Positions 17,431 to 26,460 of a stretch of 64,000 nucleotides of DNA are shown here, in pieces. Numbering within the stretch: the first letter of the stretch is position 1; each line of letters begins with the position of its first letter. The stretch is from NCBI GenBank assembly GCA_025453975.1, contig JALOPI010000017.1, positions 32,102-96,101 of the forward strand, given 5' to 3'. The notes under the pieces are model-generated. The model was not told where the DNA came from, made no database searches, and saw only the letters and a list, made by a program, of their open reading frames with translations. The position numbers and the translations under genes are program-made. The DNA is from Syntrophobacteraceae bacterium (GTDB lineage Bacteria; Desulfobacterota; Syntrophobacteria; Syntrophobacterales; Syntrophobacteraceae).

Positions 17431-19170
17431 ATGTCATCCAGTGTGATCATTCAGGATTGTTTCAAAGCGTTCAGTCACGACCAGGACAAAGCTCGCACGC
17501 CCGATGAGACTATCGCGTGGGCAAGGGAGCGGCTGAGTCGGGTCGATCTCAAAATTCTCGCTCGAACCCTGCGCATCGACACGGGCCGTCTCGGCATTCC
17601 GGTGTACATCAGTCTCTGCGGTCCGGACGCCACCCGGGTGACGGGCACCCAGAAGCAGATGGGCAAGGGGGCCACGCCGGCTCAGTCCGAGGCCAGCGCC
17701 CTCATGGAGCTCATCGAGCGCTTCAGCTTCTTTTCATTCCTGGAGGAGCACCCCTTTCCGGTGTATTCCCATGGAGAGATCGCCGAGGCGGCCATCCGGC
17801 CCGAGCTGCTCAAACACTCGCTCCACGACGAATGCACCCCCGACCCCCTGTGCCGACATTTCCTGAGGGATTTTCCCATGAGATGGGTGCGGGCGAAAAA
17901 TCTCACCCGGGGCGAGGACCAGTGGATTCCCATCGACTGGTTCTACCTCATCAACGAGTACAACGGGCCGGCGGCCGGAAACACCCTCGAGGAAGCCATC
18001 CTCCAGAGCTTGTGCGAGGTGGTGGAGCGGCACGTGGGGTCCCTGGTGAGTTACGGCGGGCTCGCGACTCCCGCCATCGACGCGGCGAGCGTTCGTGACC
18101 CCGCCGCCCTCGAGCTGCTCCAGAAATTCGTGGAGAACGGCGTCCAGCTTCACCTCCGCGATTTTTCGCTGGATACGGGCATACCGACCGTCGGGGCCCT
18201 GGCCTACGATCCGTCGACCTTTCCGGAAAAGAGCGAGATCATTTTCACGGCGGGGACCACTCCCAGCCCCGAGAAGTCCCTCTGCCGGGCGCTCACGGAG
18301 GTCGCACAGCTCGCGGGGGATTTCCAGACGCACACCTCCTACAAGCCAACCCTTCCCAAGTACGCCGACCTGGAAGAGGCCCGCTACCTGATGACCGACG
18401 GCTCCAAGGTTTCCATCGCGTCGCTCCCCAACCTGGACGACGACAACCTGAGGGTGGAAATCGACCGGTGCGTCGGGGCTCTGGCAAGGATCGGCCTTGA
18501 AGTGCTCGTGGTGAACGTGACTCACGCCGAACTGGGTGTCCCGGCCGTTTACACCATCGTTCCCAGGGCACACTTCCTGGACCGGACCCGGGACACGGAT
18601 TTCCCGCAGCATGCGGCAAGAATCCTCCTGAAGACCCTGGGTGAGGCGGCGACTTCGGCGGACATGGAGCGGCTCCTCGAAACCTTTGGACCGCGGTACG
18701 ATCTCACATTTTTCATGGCCCATGCCCTGGAGCTGGAGGGGGACGTGGAGTCGGCTCTCCGACTCTTCGAGCGGGCGCTGGGGCAGAACCCCGATCCCCG
18801 TGAGCTGGCCAGCATCCATGTGCACATCGGGTCCTGTCTCAAGGACATGCAGGAGTACCCCAGAGCCCTGGATGCCCTGGCGGAAGCCGAGAAGCTCAAC
18901 GACGGCCTGAAGGAGATCTACAACCTGCGGGGGTTCTGCCATTTCAAGCTGAAGCAGCATCACGAGGCCATCGCCGCCTTCGAGCGGGCCATCGAGATCG
19001 ACCCGGGGTCGGCCATCGACTACGCCAACATCGGCTCCAACCTGCGGGAGCTCGGGTTCAAGGAGGAGGCCATCAAGCTGTACAAGATGGCCCTGGAGCT
19101 CGACCCGACCATCGACTTCGCCCGGGACAACATCGCCCGCCTGGAGGTCGATGTGGCTGATGGAGTGTAG
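17431..19170 (+). CDS. YcaO-domain protein with C-terminal TPR repeats
   Basis: YcaO enzymes use ATP to activate amide backbones for cyclisation or thioamide formation. The 579-aa protein has the YcaO core at about residues 55-400, with ATP-site motifs QSEASALMELIERFS and EAILQSLCEVVERH, plus ALTEVAQL. From about residue 425 it has TPR-type repeats, for example AIAAFERAIEIDPGSAIDYANIG and EEAIKLYKMALELDPT. This domain order is like that of E. coli YcaO, which is linked to ribosomal protein S12 methylthiolation. No RiPP precursor or partner gene is adjacent. The start follows AGGAG. It is convergent with mutL. Confidence 0.9.
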   Translation: MSSSVIIQDCFKAFSHDQDKARTPDETIAWARERLSRVDLKILARTLRIDTGRLGIPVYISLCGPDATRVTGTQKQMGKGATPAQSEASALMELIERFSFFSFLEEHPFPVYSHGEIAEAAIRPELLKHSLHDECTPDPLCRHFLRDFPMRWVRAKNLTRGEDQWIPIDWFYLINEYNGPAAGNTLEEAILQSLCEVVERHVGSLVSYGGLATPAIDAASVRDPAALELLQKFVENGVQLHLRDFSLDTGIPTVGALAYDPSTFPEKSEIIFTAGTTPSPEKSLCRALTEVAQLAGDFQTHTSYKPTLPKYADLEEARYLMTDGSKVSIASLPNLDDDNLRVEIDRCVGALARIGLEVLVVNVTHAELGVPAVYTIVPRAHFLDRTRDTDFPQHAARILLKTLGEAATSADMERLLETFGPRYDLTFFMAHALELEGDVESALRLFERALGQNPDPRELASIHVHIGSCLKDMQEYPRALDALAEAEKLNDGLKEIYNLRGFCHFKLKQHHEAIAAFERAIEIDPGSAIDYANIGSNLRELGFKEEAIKLYKMALELDPTIDFARDNIARLEVDVADGV

Positions 19171-19192
19171 CCGGGCAAGGCGGGCGCCCGGG

Positions 19193-21040
19193 TCAGGTCC
19201 TGTGGAACATGCGGGCGATCTCCGCCGCGGTGAGCTTCACCCAGACCGGCCTCCCGTGGGGGCAGGTGGAGGCGATGCAGGCGGCATCGAGGGATTCCAG
19301 GAGCCGCCGCATCTCCTCCAGGTGAAGCTTCTGACTGGCTTTGATGGCGTCGTGGCAGGCGGCCGACTGGGCCAGCCGGGTGAAAAGGTCGATGCGGGGT
19401 GAGGGCTCCTCCTCCGGGAGCTTTTCCACGAGGTCCCGGAGAACGAGGTCGGGTGCCATGCGGCTCAAGGCGACGGGCACGGCCTGCACGACGAAGCTGT
19501 CTCCTCCGAAAGACTCCATTTCAAATCCCATCTCCCGCAGCTGAGGGATCCACCCCCGCAGAACCGCGGCCTGCCGGGGCATGAGCTCGAAGACGACGGA
19601 CTGGAGCAGTCTCTGGCCGGCCTCCGGGCGGGCCCGACTGGAGATGGCGTTGTAAAGGATCCGCTCGTGGGCGGCGTGCTGGTCGATGAGGATAAGCCCC
19701 TCTCCGTCCTCCACGAGGATGTAGGTGCTCATGAGCTGCCCGATGGGGCGGCATCGGCTGAACCGGGGCTCCTGGCTTCGAATCCGGGGGTCCTGATCCA
19801 GAAGGTCGAAGGGTGTCAATGGCTCTCCCGGGGACGACGGAGTTGCCGTTGCCGCCGAGCTGGTGCTCAGCTGAACGGGCATCGCTTCGGCGGGCGGGAG
19901 GGTGCTCGCGGCGGGAGCCGGGGCATGGGCCGGCTGGCCCAGTTCGGTCTGCTCCTCTCTTCCCCACGCCTGGGTCGAAGGCCGCATGCTGGAAAACGCC
20001 CGGGGGGGAGATGCCGCTGGAGGGGTGCCCTCGGCGGACAGGGGCACGGGGGACGGTCTGTGGAGACCCTCCCCAATGGCGCGGCGCACGGCCTCGAGCA
20101 CCTCGCCGGGCTGTCGAAAGCGCACTTCGCGCTTGGTGGGATGCACGTTCACGTCCACCAGGTCCGGGGCCAGGTTGATGAAGAGGGCCACCGTGGGGAA
20201 CCTGCCCTTGGGAATCATGGATTCGTAGGCGCTCAGGATGCCGTGGTTGAGGGTCCGGTCCCGGACGGGGCGGCCGTTGACGAAGGCGAAGATCATCTGG
20301 GATCCGGCCCGTTGCAGCTCGGGGGGGCTCACCAGGCCCCGCAGGGTGATGGACGGCCCTTCGAAGAAAACGGGCCGAAGCCTCGTGGCCGTCTCCGCCC
20401 CCAGCACCTGGGCCACCCTGGCTTCGAAGCTTCTGGCCCTGGGCCAGTCGTTGAGGGATCGCTCCCCGTGGGTCATCTGAAAGTGGATTTCGGGGTGGGC
20501 CAGGGCGAGCCTCAGGAACTGGTCGCTCACATAGGATAGCTCGGTGTCTACGGTGCGCAGGAATTTCCGGCGGGCGGGAACGTTGAAAAAAAGATCCCGG
20601 ATGGTGATGAGGGTCCCCGGTGGGCAGCCAGTCTCCTTGACGGCGCGGATGATCCCGCCCTCGATGCGGATGTGCGTTCCCGAAATGGCTTCGGGCTCGC
20701 GGGTCACGAGGTCGAAGCGGCTCACGGCGGCGATGCTGGGCAGGGCCTCGCCGCGGAAGCCCAGGGTGTGAACCCTGCCGAGATCCTCGACGGTTCTCAG
20801 CTTGCTGGTGGCATGCCGCTCGATGGCCAGAAGCGCATCCTCGCTGGACATGCCGCAGCCGTTGTCAACGATGCGGATCTCTTTTCGGCCTCCCTGGACG
20901 AGGGTCAGGCTGATCCGGCGGCTGCCCGCATCGATGCTGTTCTCCATGAGCTCCTTGGCCGCCGCCGCCGGGCGCTCCACGACTTCACCCGCCGCGATCT
21001 GGTTGCACAAGGTGTCTGGCAAGATTGTGATTTTTCCCAT
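19193..21040 (-). CDS. mutL: DNA mismatch repair protein MutL
   Basis: MutL links MutS mismatch recognition to downstream repair. The N-terminal GHKL ATPase has IAAGEVVERPAAAAKELMEN, DNGCGM and HATSKL, followed by TLGFRGEALPSIA. A Pro-rich linker (residues about 330-410) leads to the C-terminal dimerisation domain. Endonuclease-type MutL carries DQHA(X)2E(X)4E; here it reads DQHAAHERILYN, so the last Glu is Asn. Nicking activity may therefore be reduced. Length 615 aa is normal. It is divergent from the GAF/GGDEF gene. Confidence 0.95.
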   Translation of the reverse strand: MGKITILPDTLCNQIAAGEVVERPAAAAKELMENSIDAGSRRISLTLVQGGRKEIRIVDNGCGMSSEDALLAIERHATSKLRTVEDLGRVHTLGFRGEALPSIAAVSRFDLVTREPEAISGTHIRIEGGIIRAVKETGCPPGTLITIRDLFFNVPARRKFLRTVDTELSYVSDQFLRLALAHPEIHFQMTHGERSLNDWPRARSFEARVAQVLGAETATRLRPVFFEGPSITLRGLVSPPELQRAGSQMIFAFVNGRPVRDRTLNHGILSAYESMIPKGRFPTVALFINLAPDLVDVNVHPTKREVRFRQPGEVLEAVRRAIGEGLHRPSPVPLSAEGTPPAASPPRAFSSMRPSTQAWGREEQTELGQPAHAPAPAASTLPPAEAMPVQLSTSSAATATPSSPGEPLTPFDLLDQDPRIRSQEPRFSRCRPIGQLMSTYILVEDGEGLILIDQHAAHERILYNAISSRARPEAGQRLLQSVVFELMPRQAAVLRGWIPQLREMGFEMESFGGDSFVVQAVPVALSRMAPDLVLRDLVEKLPEEEPSPRIDLFTRLAQSAACHDAIKASQKLHLEEMRRLLESLDAACIASTCPHGRPVWVKLTAAEIARMFHRT

Positions 21041-21130
21041 TTGTTTCTCGCTTTACTTTTTCCCCCTTCTCATCTATTCCAAAACTCACCCAGTTTCCGT
21101 TTCCATCCTTGATCAGAGTGAGTCTTTGCC

Positions 21131-22579
21131 ATGGAATCGAGCCCGTTCCAATCGCTGGTCAGCCTCCTCAGCAACATCCTCGAAGCTTACACGACGGCCT
21201 TTTTCGTGCTCGAGCCCAAAAGCCGCCAGCTTCAGATGACGGCGTCACAGACCCTCAGCAAGTATCTCCCGGAAAAGGTGGCCCTGCCGCTGGAGCAGAG
21301 CGGCATTCTCTCCCAAGTTCAGAAGGTGGGGCAGGTCGTCCACCTGGACAAGCTTCAGGAAGGGACTCTGAACCTCTCGGCGACGATTCCCTTTTATCGC
21401 GATGGGGAATCGCACATCAAGGGCGTTTTAGTAGTCCCCGTCGGTGACGGGGCTGGGGTGCTCTACGTCGACACCAAGTTCTCGTGGGGCTTCAACGACA
21501 AGCAGCAGAAGCTCATTCGCGAAGTGGCCAATGTGCTCCATTATCTCCTTGAGAGGGAGCTCAGTGTATCCAGGCAGGAAAGCTACGGCCGGGTGTTCGA
21601 TCTCTGGCAGAAGCTGGACGCTCTGCCTTTCAAGGACGACGCCGTGGAAGAGTACTGCGGTGGCTTCATCAACGCATGCAGCGGGTTTTTGGGAAGTGAG
21701 TACGGATTCCTCTCGCTTCGACAGCCCGGGCGGGCGGATCAGCACGTCATCGCGGCCACATCCAATGTCCCGAGGAGCCTGGTGAGCCAGAGCCTGCCGG
21801 CCAACCAGGGCCTCATGGGGTATGCCCTGGAGAATCGCAAGAGCCTGCTCATCGGCCGCCTCAATCCCGGCACCAGTGATCATTATCTCTTTCTCCCTTC
21901 GGAAGGACTCCCTCACCAGGGAACATTCTGGGCCCTGCCGAGCGATATGGCCCTTGGACACACGCTGGTCCTGGCGTTTCTTTCCAGGCAGCCGCGGGAA
22001 TGGAGTCCCGAGGAGCAGTTCGGCATCACCCACGCCCTGGAGCAGCTCCGAATGAAGCTGGAGCGATGCTGCTACCAGGAGGAATGCCAGCAGCTGCGTC
22101 ACTTTGATGTCAGCACCGGACTCCTCAACGCCATGGCTTTCGAATCCCAGGTGGATGCCACGCTGACGAATTCCATGCACAACAGCCTGCCCTGCACCGT
22201 GGCTCTGCTTCAGTTCGAGCCCTGGCAGATCCTTTCGACGAAGGTGTCGCCCAGGCAGCTGCGACGCTGGCAGAACGAGCTGGCGGCCAACATCCGCGAG
22301 GGGCTTCCCCGTGAAGTGACGGTGGGCTTGATGGGGGAGAATCGATTCGGACTCCTCTTTCCCGGACTGACGGTGCAGGAGGCCAGGACCTACCTGACGG
22401 CGGCGGCGGATTCAGGGCGAAAGTTCATGGGCTCGAGGGTTAAGGGCGTGCGATTGCAGGCCCAGGCGGGAGCGGTGGGGTTCCCCCAGGAGGGGACGCG
22501 GAGCGAGGAGCTTTGGCCTCTGGTCTCGGCCCGGCTGTATGCGGCTCTGCGAACGAAAAGCGAGAAGACCAGCGTATAA
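21131..22579 (+). CDS. GAF-domain protein with degenerate GGDEF domain
   Basis: The 482-aa protein has two GAF-like sensory modules (residues about 5-145 and 165-305) and a C-terminal GGDEF-related domain. That domain starts with the typical linker DVSTGLLNAMAFE, but the active-site loop reads LMGENRFGLLFPG in place of GGDEF, so it should not make cyclic-di-GMP. It may bind GTP or act by protein contact. There are no membrane helices. It reads towards mreB, whose promoter begins just after this stop. Function is not known. Confidence 0.78.
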   Translation: MESSPFQSLVSLLSNILEAYTTAFFVLEPKSRQLQMTASQTLSKYLPEKVALPLEQSGILSQVQKVGQVVHLDKLQEGTLNLSATIPFYRDGESHIKGVLVVPVGDGAGVLYVDTKFSWGFNDKQQKLIREVANVLHYLLERELSVSRQESYGRVFDLWQKLDALPFKDDAVEEYCGGFINACSGFLGSEYGFLSLRQPGRADQHVIAATSNVPRSLVSQSLPANQGLMGYALENRKSLLIGRLNPGTSDHYLFLPSEGLPHQGTFWALPSDMALGHTLVLAFLSRQPREWSPEEQFGITHALEQLRMKLERCCYQEECQQLRHFDVSTGLLNAMAFESQVDATLTNSMHNSLPCTVALLQFEPWQILSTKVSPRQLRRWQNELAANIREGLPREVTVGLMGENRFGLLFPGLTVQEARTYLTAAADSGRKFMGSRVKGVRLQAQAGAVGFPQEGTRSEELWPLVSARLYAALRTKSEKTSV

Positions 22580-22584
22580 AGTAT

Positions 22585-22613
22585 TTGACCCCTATTTTCA
22601 TTGCCGATAGACT
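22585..22613 (+). promoter_or_regulatory. Sigma-70-type promoter of mreB
   Basis: TTGACC (22585-22590) and TAGACT (22608-22613) are separated by 17 bases, directly after the preceding gene's stop and about 50 bases before the mreB start. Confidence 0.6.
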
Positions 22614-22664
22614 CAACGCCCGTTGAATCGCAGTGTCGCCAACGGCTGACGAGAAGGGCTTCCA

Positions 22665-23687
22665 ATGTTTGAGCGACTGTTCGGGTATTTCTCCAAAGAT
22701 CTCGCCATGGATCTTGGCACGGCAAATACTTTGATCTATCTGAAGGGCAAGGGAATCGTCCTCAACGAGCCCTCCGTCGTGGCCATCAACCAGGACACCC
22801 ATCAGGTCATCGCCGTCGGGCATGAAGCCAGGAACATCATCGGCCGTCATGGGCAGCGCATCGTGACGATCCGTCCCCTCAAGGACGGCGTCATCGCCGA
22901 CTTCGAGGTCACGAGCGTCATGATCAAATCTTTCCTGGCCAAGGTGCTCAGGCGCCGTCAGCTGGTGCGGCCCAAGCTTGTCGTGGCCGTCCCCACGGGG
23001 ATCACCTCCGTGGAGAAGCGGGCGGTCATCGAGGCGGCCGAGCAGGCCGGCGCCCGCCAGATCCACCTGGTGGAGGAGCCGATGGCTGCCGCCATCGGCG
23101 CGGGCCTTCCCATCGATCAGCCGTTTGGGAACATGGTGGTGGACATTGGGGGCGGCACAACGGAGGTCGCGGTCATTTCGATGTTTGCCGTCGCCTACAG
23201 CGAATCGGTCCGCGTGGCGGGGGATGAAGCCAACGAGGCCATCCTGCGCTACGTGCAGCGCGAGCGTCAGATGATCATCAGCGAGATCCTGGCTGAGCAC
23301 GTCAAGATGAAGATCGGCACGGCGGCGCCCCTGGATCTGCCAGAGACGATGGAGATCACGGGCAAGGAGATCCTCACGGGCATCCCCAAAACCTTCACCG
23401 TGACGGATGAGGAGATCCGGGAGGCCATCAAGGAGCCCATTCTGTCCATTGTGGAGGCAGTCAAGCGCGCCCTGGAAAAGACCCCCCCCGACCTCGCCGC
23501 GGACATTCACGAGAAAGGGTTCTGGCTGGCGGGCGGCGGAGCCCTGATCCGGGGTCTCGACAAGCTCCTGAATCAGTGCACCAGCCTGAAGGTGAATATC
23601 GCCGACGACCCTCTGACCGCCGTGGTGCGTGGAGCCGGCGAAGTCATCGACCATCTGGAGCACTATCGGCAGGTATTCATCAACTGA
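22665..23687 (+). CDS. mreB: Rod shape-determining protein MreB
   Basis: This actin-like ATPase forms membrane-bound filaments that guide lateral cell-wall synthesis. The phosphate-binding motifs DLGTANTLIYLKG and DIGGGTTEVAVISM are intact, with a second-half adenosine motif in WLAGGGALIRGLDKLL. The N-terminal MFERLFGYFSKD helix is amphipathic, as in membrane-binding MreB. Length is 340 aa. mreC and mreD do not follow; the next gene is on the other strand, so the usual mreBCD order is broken here. The start is the ATG at 22665. Confidence 0.94.
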   Translation: MFERLFGYFSKDLAMDLGTANTLIYLKGKGIVLNEPSVVAINQDTHQVIAVGHEARNIIGRHGQRIVTIRPLKDGVIADFEVTSVMIKSFLAKVLRRRQLVRPKLVVAVPTGITSVEKRAVIEAAEQAGARQIHLVEEPMAAAIGAGLPIDQPFGNMVVDIGGGTTEVAVISMFAVAYSESVRVAGDEANEAILRYVQRERQMIISEILAEHVKMKIGTAAPLDLPETMEITGKEILTGIPKTFTVTDEEIREAIKEPILSIVEAVKRALEKTPPDLAADIHEKGFWLAGGGALIRGLDKLLNQCTSLKVNIADDPLTAVVRGAGEVIDHLEHYRQVFIN

Positions 23688-23743
23688 GCCGCCCCTGCCT
23701 CGCCCCGGGGAGCCCCCCGGGAAACTCCCTTTCCCCCCGGGCC

Positions 23744-24568
23744 TCAGCCAGTGTGGGCCCTGAGCACCACCGTGCACCACCCTTCGTGGCGTTCTTCGTG
23801 GATCATGACGTGGCTGGGCGGCAGAAGGCCTGCAAGGGTCTGACGCTGACTGTCCAGGAAACCGCTCAGGACGGCCAGTGAGTGGCTGCGCCAGTGGGGC
23901 TGGGAGACGATTCTCGTGAGACAGGGCCACTCGATGTTCATGAGAATGAGATCCCAGGAGCAGCGGACGACGGCAGGGTCATCGGCCACGATGGGAAAGA
24001 TGATCTCCCGCACCCCGTTTGCCTCGAAATTGCCGCGGGCCACCCGCAGTGCCAGGGGATTGCAGTCGATGGCCACGACCTGTCTGGCTCCGAGCAGTGC
24101 GGAGGCGGCGGCCAGGATTCCCGTCCCGGTTCCGAAATCGACGACGTTGTGAATGCGGTTTTGGGAGAAGAGCACCTCCAGGGACAGAAGGCAGCCCCTG
24201 GTCGTGGGGTGGAGGCCGGAGCCGAAGACCAGTCCGGGATCGATCCGCAGGATCTTCTTTCCGGCCTGGGGAGAAGCGGCCGGAGAGTCGGAGCGTGCCG
24301 GGATCATGAAGGACCCCACCTGCTGGTCCGATTGGGGAACCTGCTGCCACTGATCGTAATCCATCTCATAGCGGCCCAGGAGCTCGAATCCCGGGTGAGC
24401 CCGGATCCACTCGTTCACGGTCTGGTCCTCGGGACGCTCGAAAAAGAGATAAGTGCAGGGAGGCTCGGGCCAGACGCCGACAAGGGTGGGGAGGCCGGGC
24501 CCATGCGCGGGAATGCCCGACGTGAGGCATTCATAGACGAAGAGCCGCTGGTTAGGTCTGACGTTCAT
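23744..24568 (-). CDS. prmA: Ribosomal protein L11 methyltransferase-like protein
   Basis: The SAM-dependent methyltransferase core is visible as VVDFGTGTGILAAASALLGA (motif I), VVAIDCNPLALRVARGN, and DLILMNIEWPCLTRI where PrmA has an NI-containing catalytic motif. The upstream GLVFGSGLHPTTRGCL is the PrmA GTGxHPTT-type signature. The N-terminal domain is less conserved. About 274 aa. The ATG at 24568 and a GTG at 24577 are both possible starts; neither has a strong ribosome site. Target could be L11 or a related protein. Confidence 0.82.
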   Translation of the reverse strand: MNVRPNQRLFVYECLTSGIPAHGPGLPTLVGVWPEPPCTYLFFERPEDQTVNEWIRAHPGFELLGRYEMDYDQWQQVPQSDQQVGSFMIPARSDSPAASPQAGKKILRIDPGLVFGSGLHPTTRGCLLSLEVLFSQNRIHNVVDFGTGTGILAAASALLGARQVVAIDCNPLALRVARGNFEANGVREIIFPIVADDPAVVRCSWDLILMNIEWPCLTRIVSQPHWRSHSLAVLSGFLDSQRQTLAGLLPPSHVMIHEERHEGWCTVVLRAHTG

Positions 24569-24625
24569 GACGGGCACGCACCGCTGGAGACGCCGGGTCG
24601 CTTCTCGGCAAAACCCGTTATGGAG

Positions 24626-25045
24626 CTATGACTTCTCGACTTTCTGGACCATCTGATCCAGCTCGGGCGTGTCGATGACCCACTGGTATGCTTTTCGATT
24701 GGAGGCATTGAGGAGAAGGGGCCCCCTCAAGTGAGGGCGCAGGGACCGGTTTTCCCGATCGAAGCACACCATGACCAGGATTGCCAGGTCGTCCGGCTGC
24801 TGGAGGTCGATGGGGCTGCCCTTGTCTGGGGGAAGCACGTACCGGTAGCCGAGCACATCGGGCGCACAAACGACGAAAGCGACCGTGGGCTCGTCCACGG
24901 CCTGAAGCCATTGGAAGGGCCCATTGCGATGCTCCAGGAGAACATAACGCTTGAGGGCTCCAAAGCCGGGAATCCCCTGGGGAAACTCGATGAACACGTC
25001 TTCGCCCAACTCCAGTGTGCCGAAGCGGGATGTCTCTATCTGCAT
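24626..25045 (-). CDS. fliW: Flagellar assembly factor FliW
   Basis: FliW binds flagellin and the translational regulator CsrA in a partner switch. Family features include MQIETSRFGTLELGEDVFIEFPQGIPGF at the N-terminus (described here in part: GEDVFIEFPQGIPGFGALK), then YVLPPDKGSPI and the C-terminal LRGPLLLNASNRKAYQWV. The 139-aa length is usual. The start is 25045, with AGGAG a little far upstream. It follows csrA by 58 bases in the same direction. No flagellin or flagellar structural gene is in the window. Confidence 0.92.
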   Translation of the reverse strand: MQIETSRFGTLELGEDVFIEFPQGIPGFGALKRYVLLEHRNGPFQWLQAVDEPTVAFVVCAPDVLGYRYVLPPDKGSPIDLQQPDDLAILVMVCFDRENRSLRPHLRGPLLLNASNRKAYQWVIDTPELDQMVQKVEKS

Positions 25046-25103
25046 GCTACGGATTCCATCTCCTGGCGAACGTTTTAAAGCCTGATCTGGGCGCGGGACC
25101 AAG

Positions 25104-25331
25104 CTAATCGGTGACGAGCTCGAGCATTTGATCCAGGTCGCCTTCGTTGACCCTGGCGGCTTCCTGGTTCTCCTGCTGTATCTTGAGATAGAGCTCTTCC
25201 CTGAAGATCGGAATGTGCCGTGGGCTGGTGATGCCGATCTTCACCTTGTTCTGGTCCACTCCGGTGATCAAAACGGTGATGTCATCACCGATTCGAATCG
25301 ATTCGCCCAGCCTTCTTGTGAGAATCAACAT
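25104..25331 (-). CDS. csrA: Translational regulator CsrA
   Basis: CsrA is a dimeric RNA-binding protein that blocks ribosome access at GGA motifs. The 75-aa product starts [18 protein letters not shown] and includes [19 protein letters not shown], both diagnostic. It carries a C-terminal extension ([12 protein letters not shown]), common in FliW-regulated CsrA. fliW follows. The upstream 108 bases are moderately AT-rich and may hold the promoter. Confidence 0.96.
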   Translation of the reverse strand: MLILTRRLGESIRIGDDITVLITGVDQNKVKIGITSPRHIPIFREELYLKIQQENQEAARVNEGDLDQMLELVTD

Positions 25332-25439
25332 GGCTCAATCCGTGAATGGGGTCGGAATGTTTCCGCATCTACACTTTTCACGAAGAGTAGCAGAACGCGA
25401 GCCATATTTGAAGGAGTATTCACTCATGATCGCGGGGCT

Positions 25440-26303
25440 CTACGATGCCTGCAGAAACTGCCGCGTCTCTCCATAACGATCCATGAGCTCCACGAGGAAT
25501 TTGTCCGCGACCTGAGCGTTGATGCCCAGTCGGACGAAAACCTTGTCCTGGTTGGGCTGAAGGAAGCCGTCCACGCCGCAGCCGATGCCCACGGCCGAGA
25601 CCATGCGGTTGACGACATACACCAGCGCGGTGAGGTCGGCATGCTCCTCCACTTCCAGGGGGCGGTGGTGATGACCGATGGCGGTGGTGACATCGGCGGG
25701 GAATCTCCAGCGTCTGGCGATGAGGGCTCCCAGCTGCTCGTGGTCGATGCCGAGGATCCGCTGCTCGGCCTCGATGAATGAGATGCCCTGGGTCTTGACT
25801 TCGTTCAGAATGGACTCGAAGTAGGCCTTGACATGAAAGTTCAGAACGGTCTTTCCGATGTCGTGGAGCAGCCCGGCGGTGTAAGCGGTCAATATGTTCT
25901 TGCAGCCGACATGGCGAGCGACGATCTCGGACATGAGCCCGGAAGCGATGGCGTGATCCCAGAGCTCCCCGGCCCGGAGATCGTATCCGAGTCCATCGCC
26001 CGTGAAGTAACGGGTCGAGCAGGCGGTGAGGATCACGACCAGTAGCTGCTGGTCCCCCAGGGCGACGATGGCGTCCTGAAGGGAGCTGACAGCCCGCTTG
26101 CGAGCATAGAGAGGACTTTGGCTCATGGCCAGCACTCTGGCGGCTATGACCTGATCGTATTTGATGACCGACTCGATTTCTTGAAGGGGGGCCATCTTGC
26201 GAATGAGTGGGGCGACCTTCCAGACGACATCGGGGAAGGGAGGGAGGCGCTCCGCTGATTCAATGATTTCAGCCAGGGATGGCGGACTGGATGCACTTGT
26301 CAT
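25440..26303 (-). CDS. HDOD-domain protein
   Basis: The 287-aa protein is an HDOD domain: RLPPFPDVVWKVAPLIRKMA, VIKYDQVIAARVLAMSQSPLYARK, then LLHDIGKTVLNFHVK and DHEQLGALIARRWRFPADV. An HD pair is retained (LLHDIGK), but the full HD-GYP motif is not. HDOD proteins act in signalling, often with two-component or cyclic-di-GMP networks. The start at 26303 has AGGAG. A longer reading to 26462 overlaps the divergent J-domain gene and is unlikely. Confidence 0.88.
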   Translation of the reverse strand: MTSASSPPSLAEIIESAERLPPFPDVVWKVAPLIRKMAPLQEIESVIKYDQVIAARVLAMSQSPLYARKRAVSSLQDAIVALGDQQLLVVILTACSTRYFTGDGLGYDLRAGELWDHAIASGLMSEIVARHVGCKNILTAYTAGLLHDIGKTVLNFHVKAYFESILNEVKTQGISFIEAEQRILGIDHEQLGALIARRWRFPADVTTAIGHHHRPLEVEEHADLTALVYVVNRMVSAVGIGCGVDGFLQPNQDKVFVRLGINAQVADKFLVELMDRYGETRQFLQAS

Positions 26304-26460
26304 GGGTATCTCCTGAGCGAGACGAATGATTTTGGGTAGCTCGGACTCCATATCGAAAGATGGTGGATGGAACTGTAAGATTTTCTGGGCCCCGCTGTTC
26401 ATGCCGTTGGAGATCGAGTATGAGAGACGAGGGTGAGAAGGTCGGAAGGTAAAGCAGACC

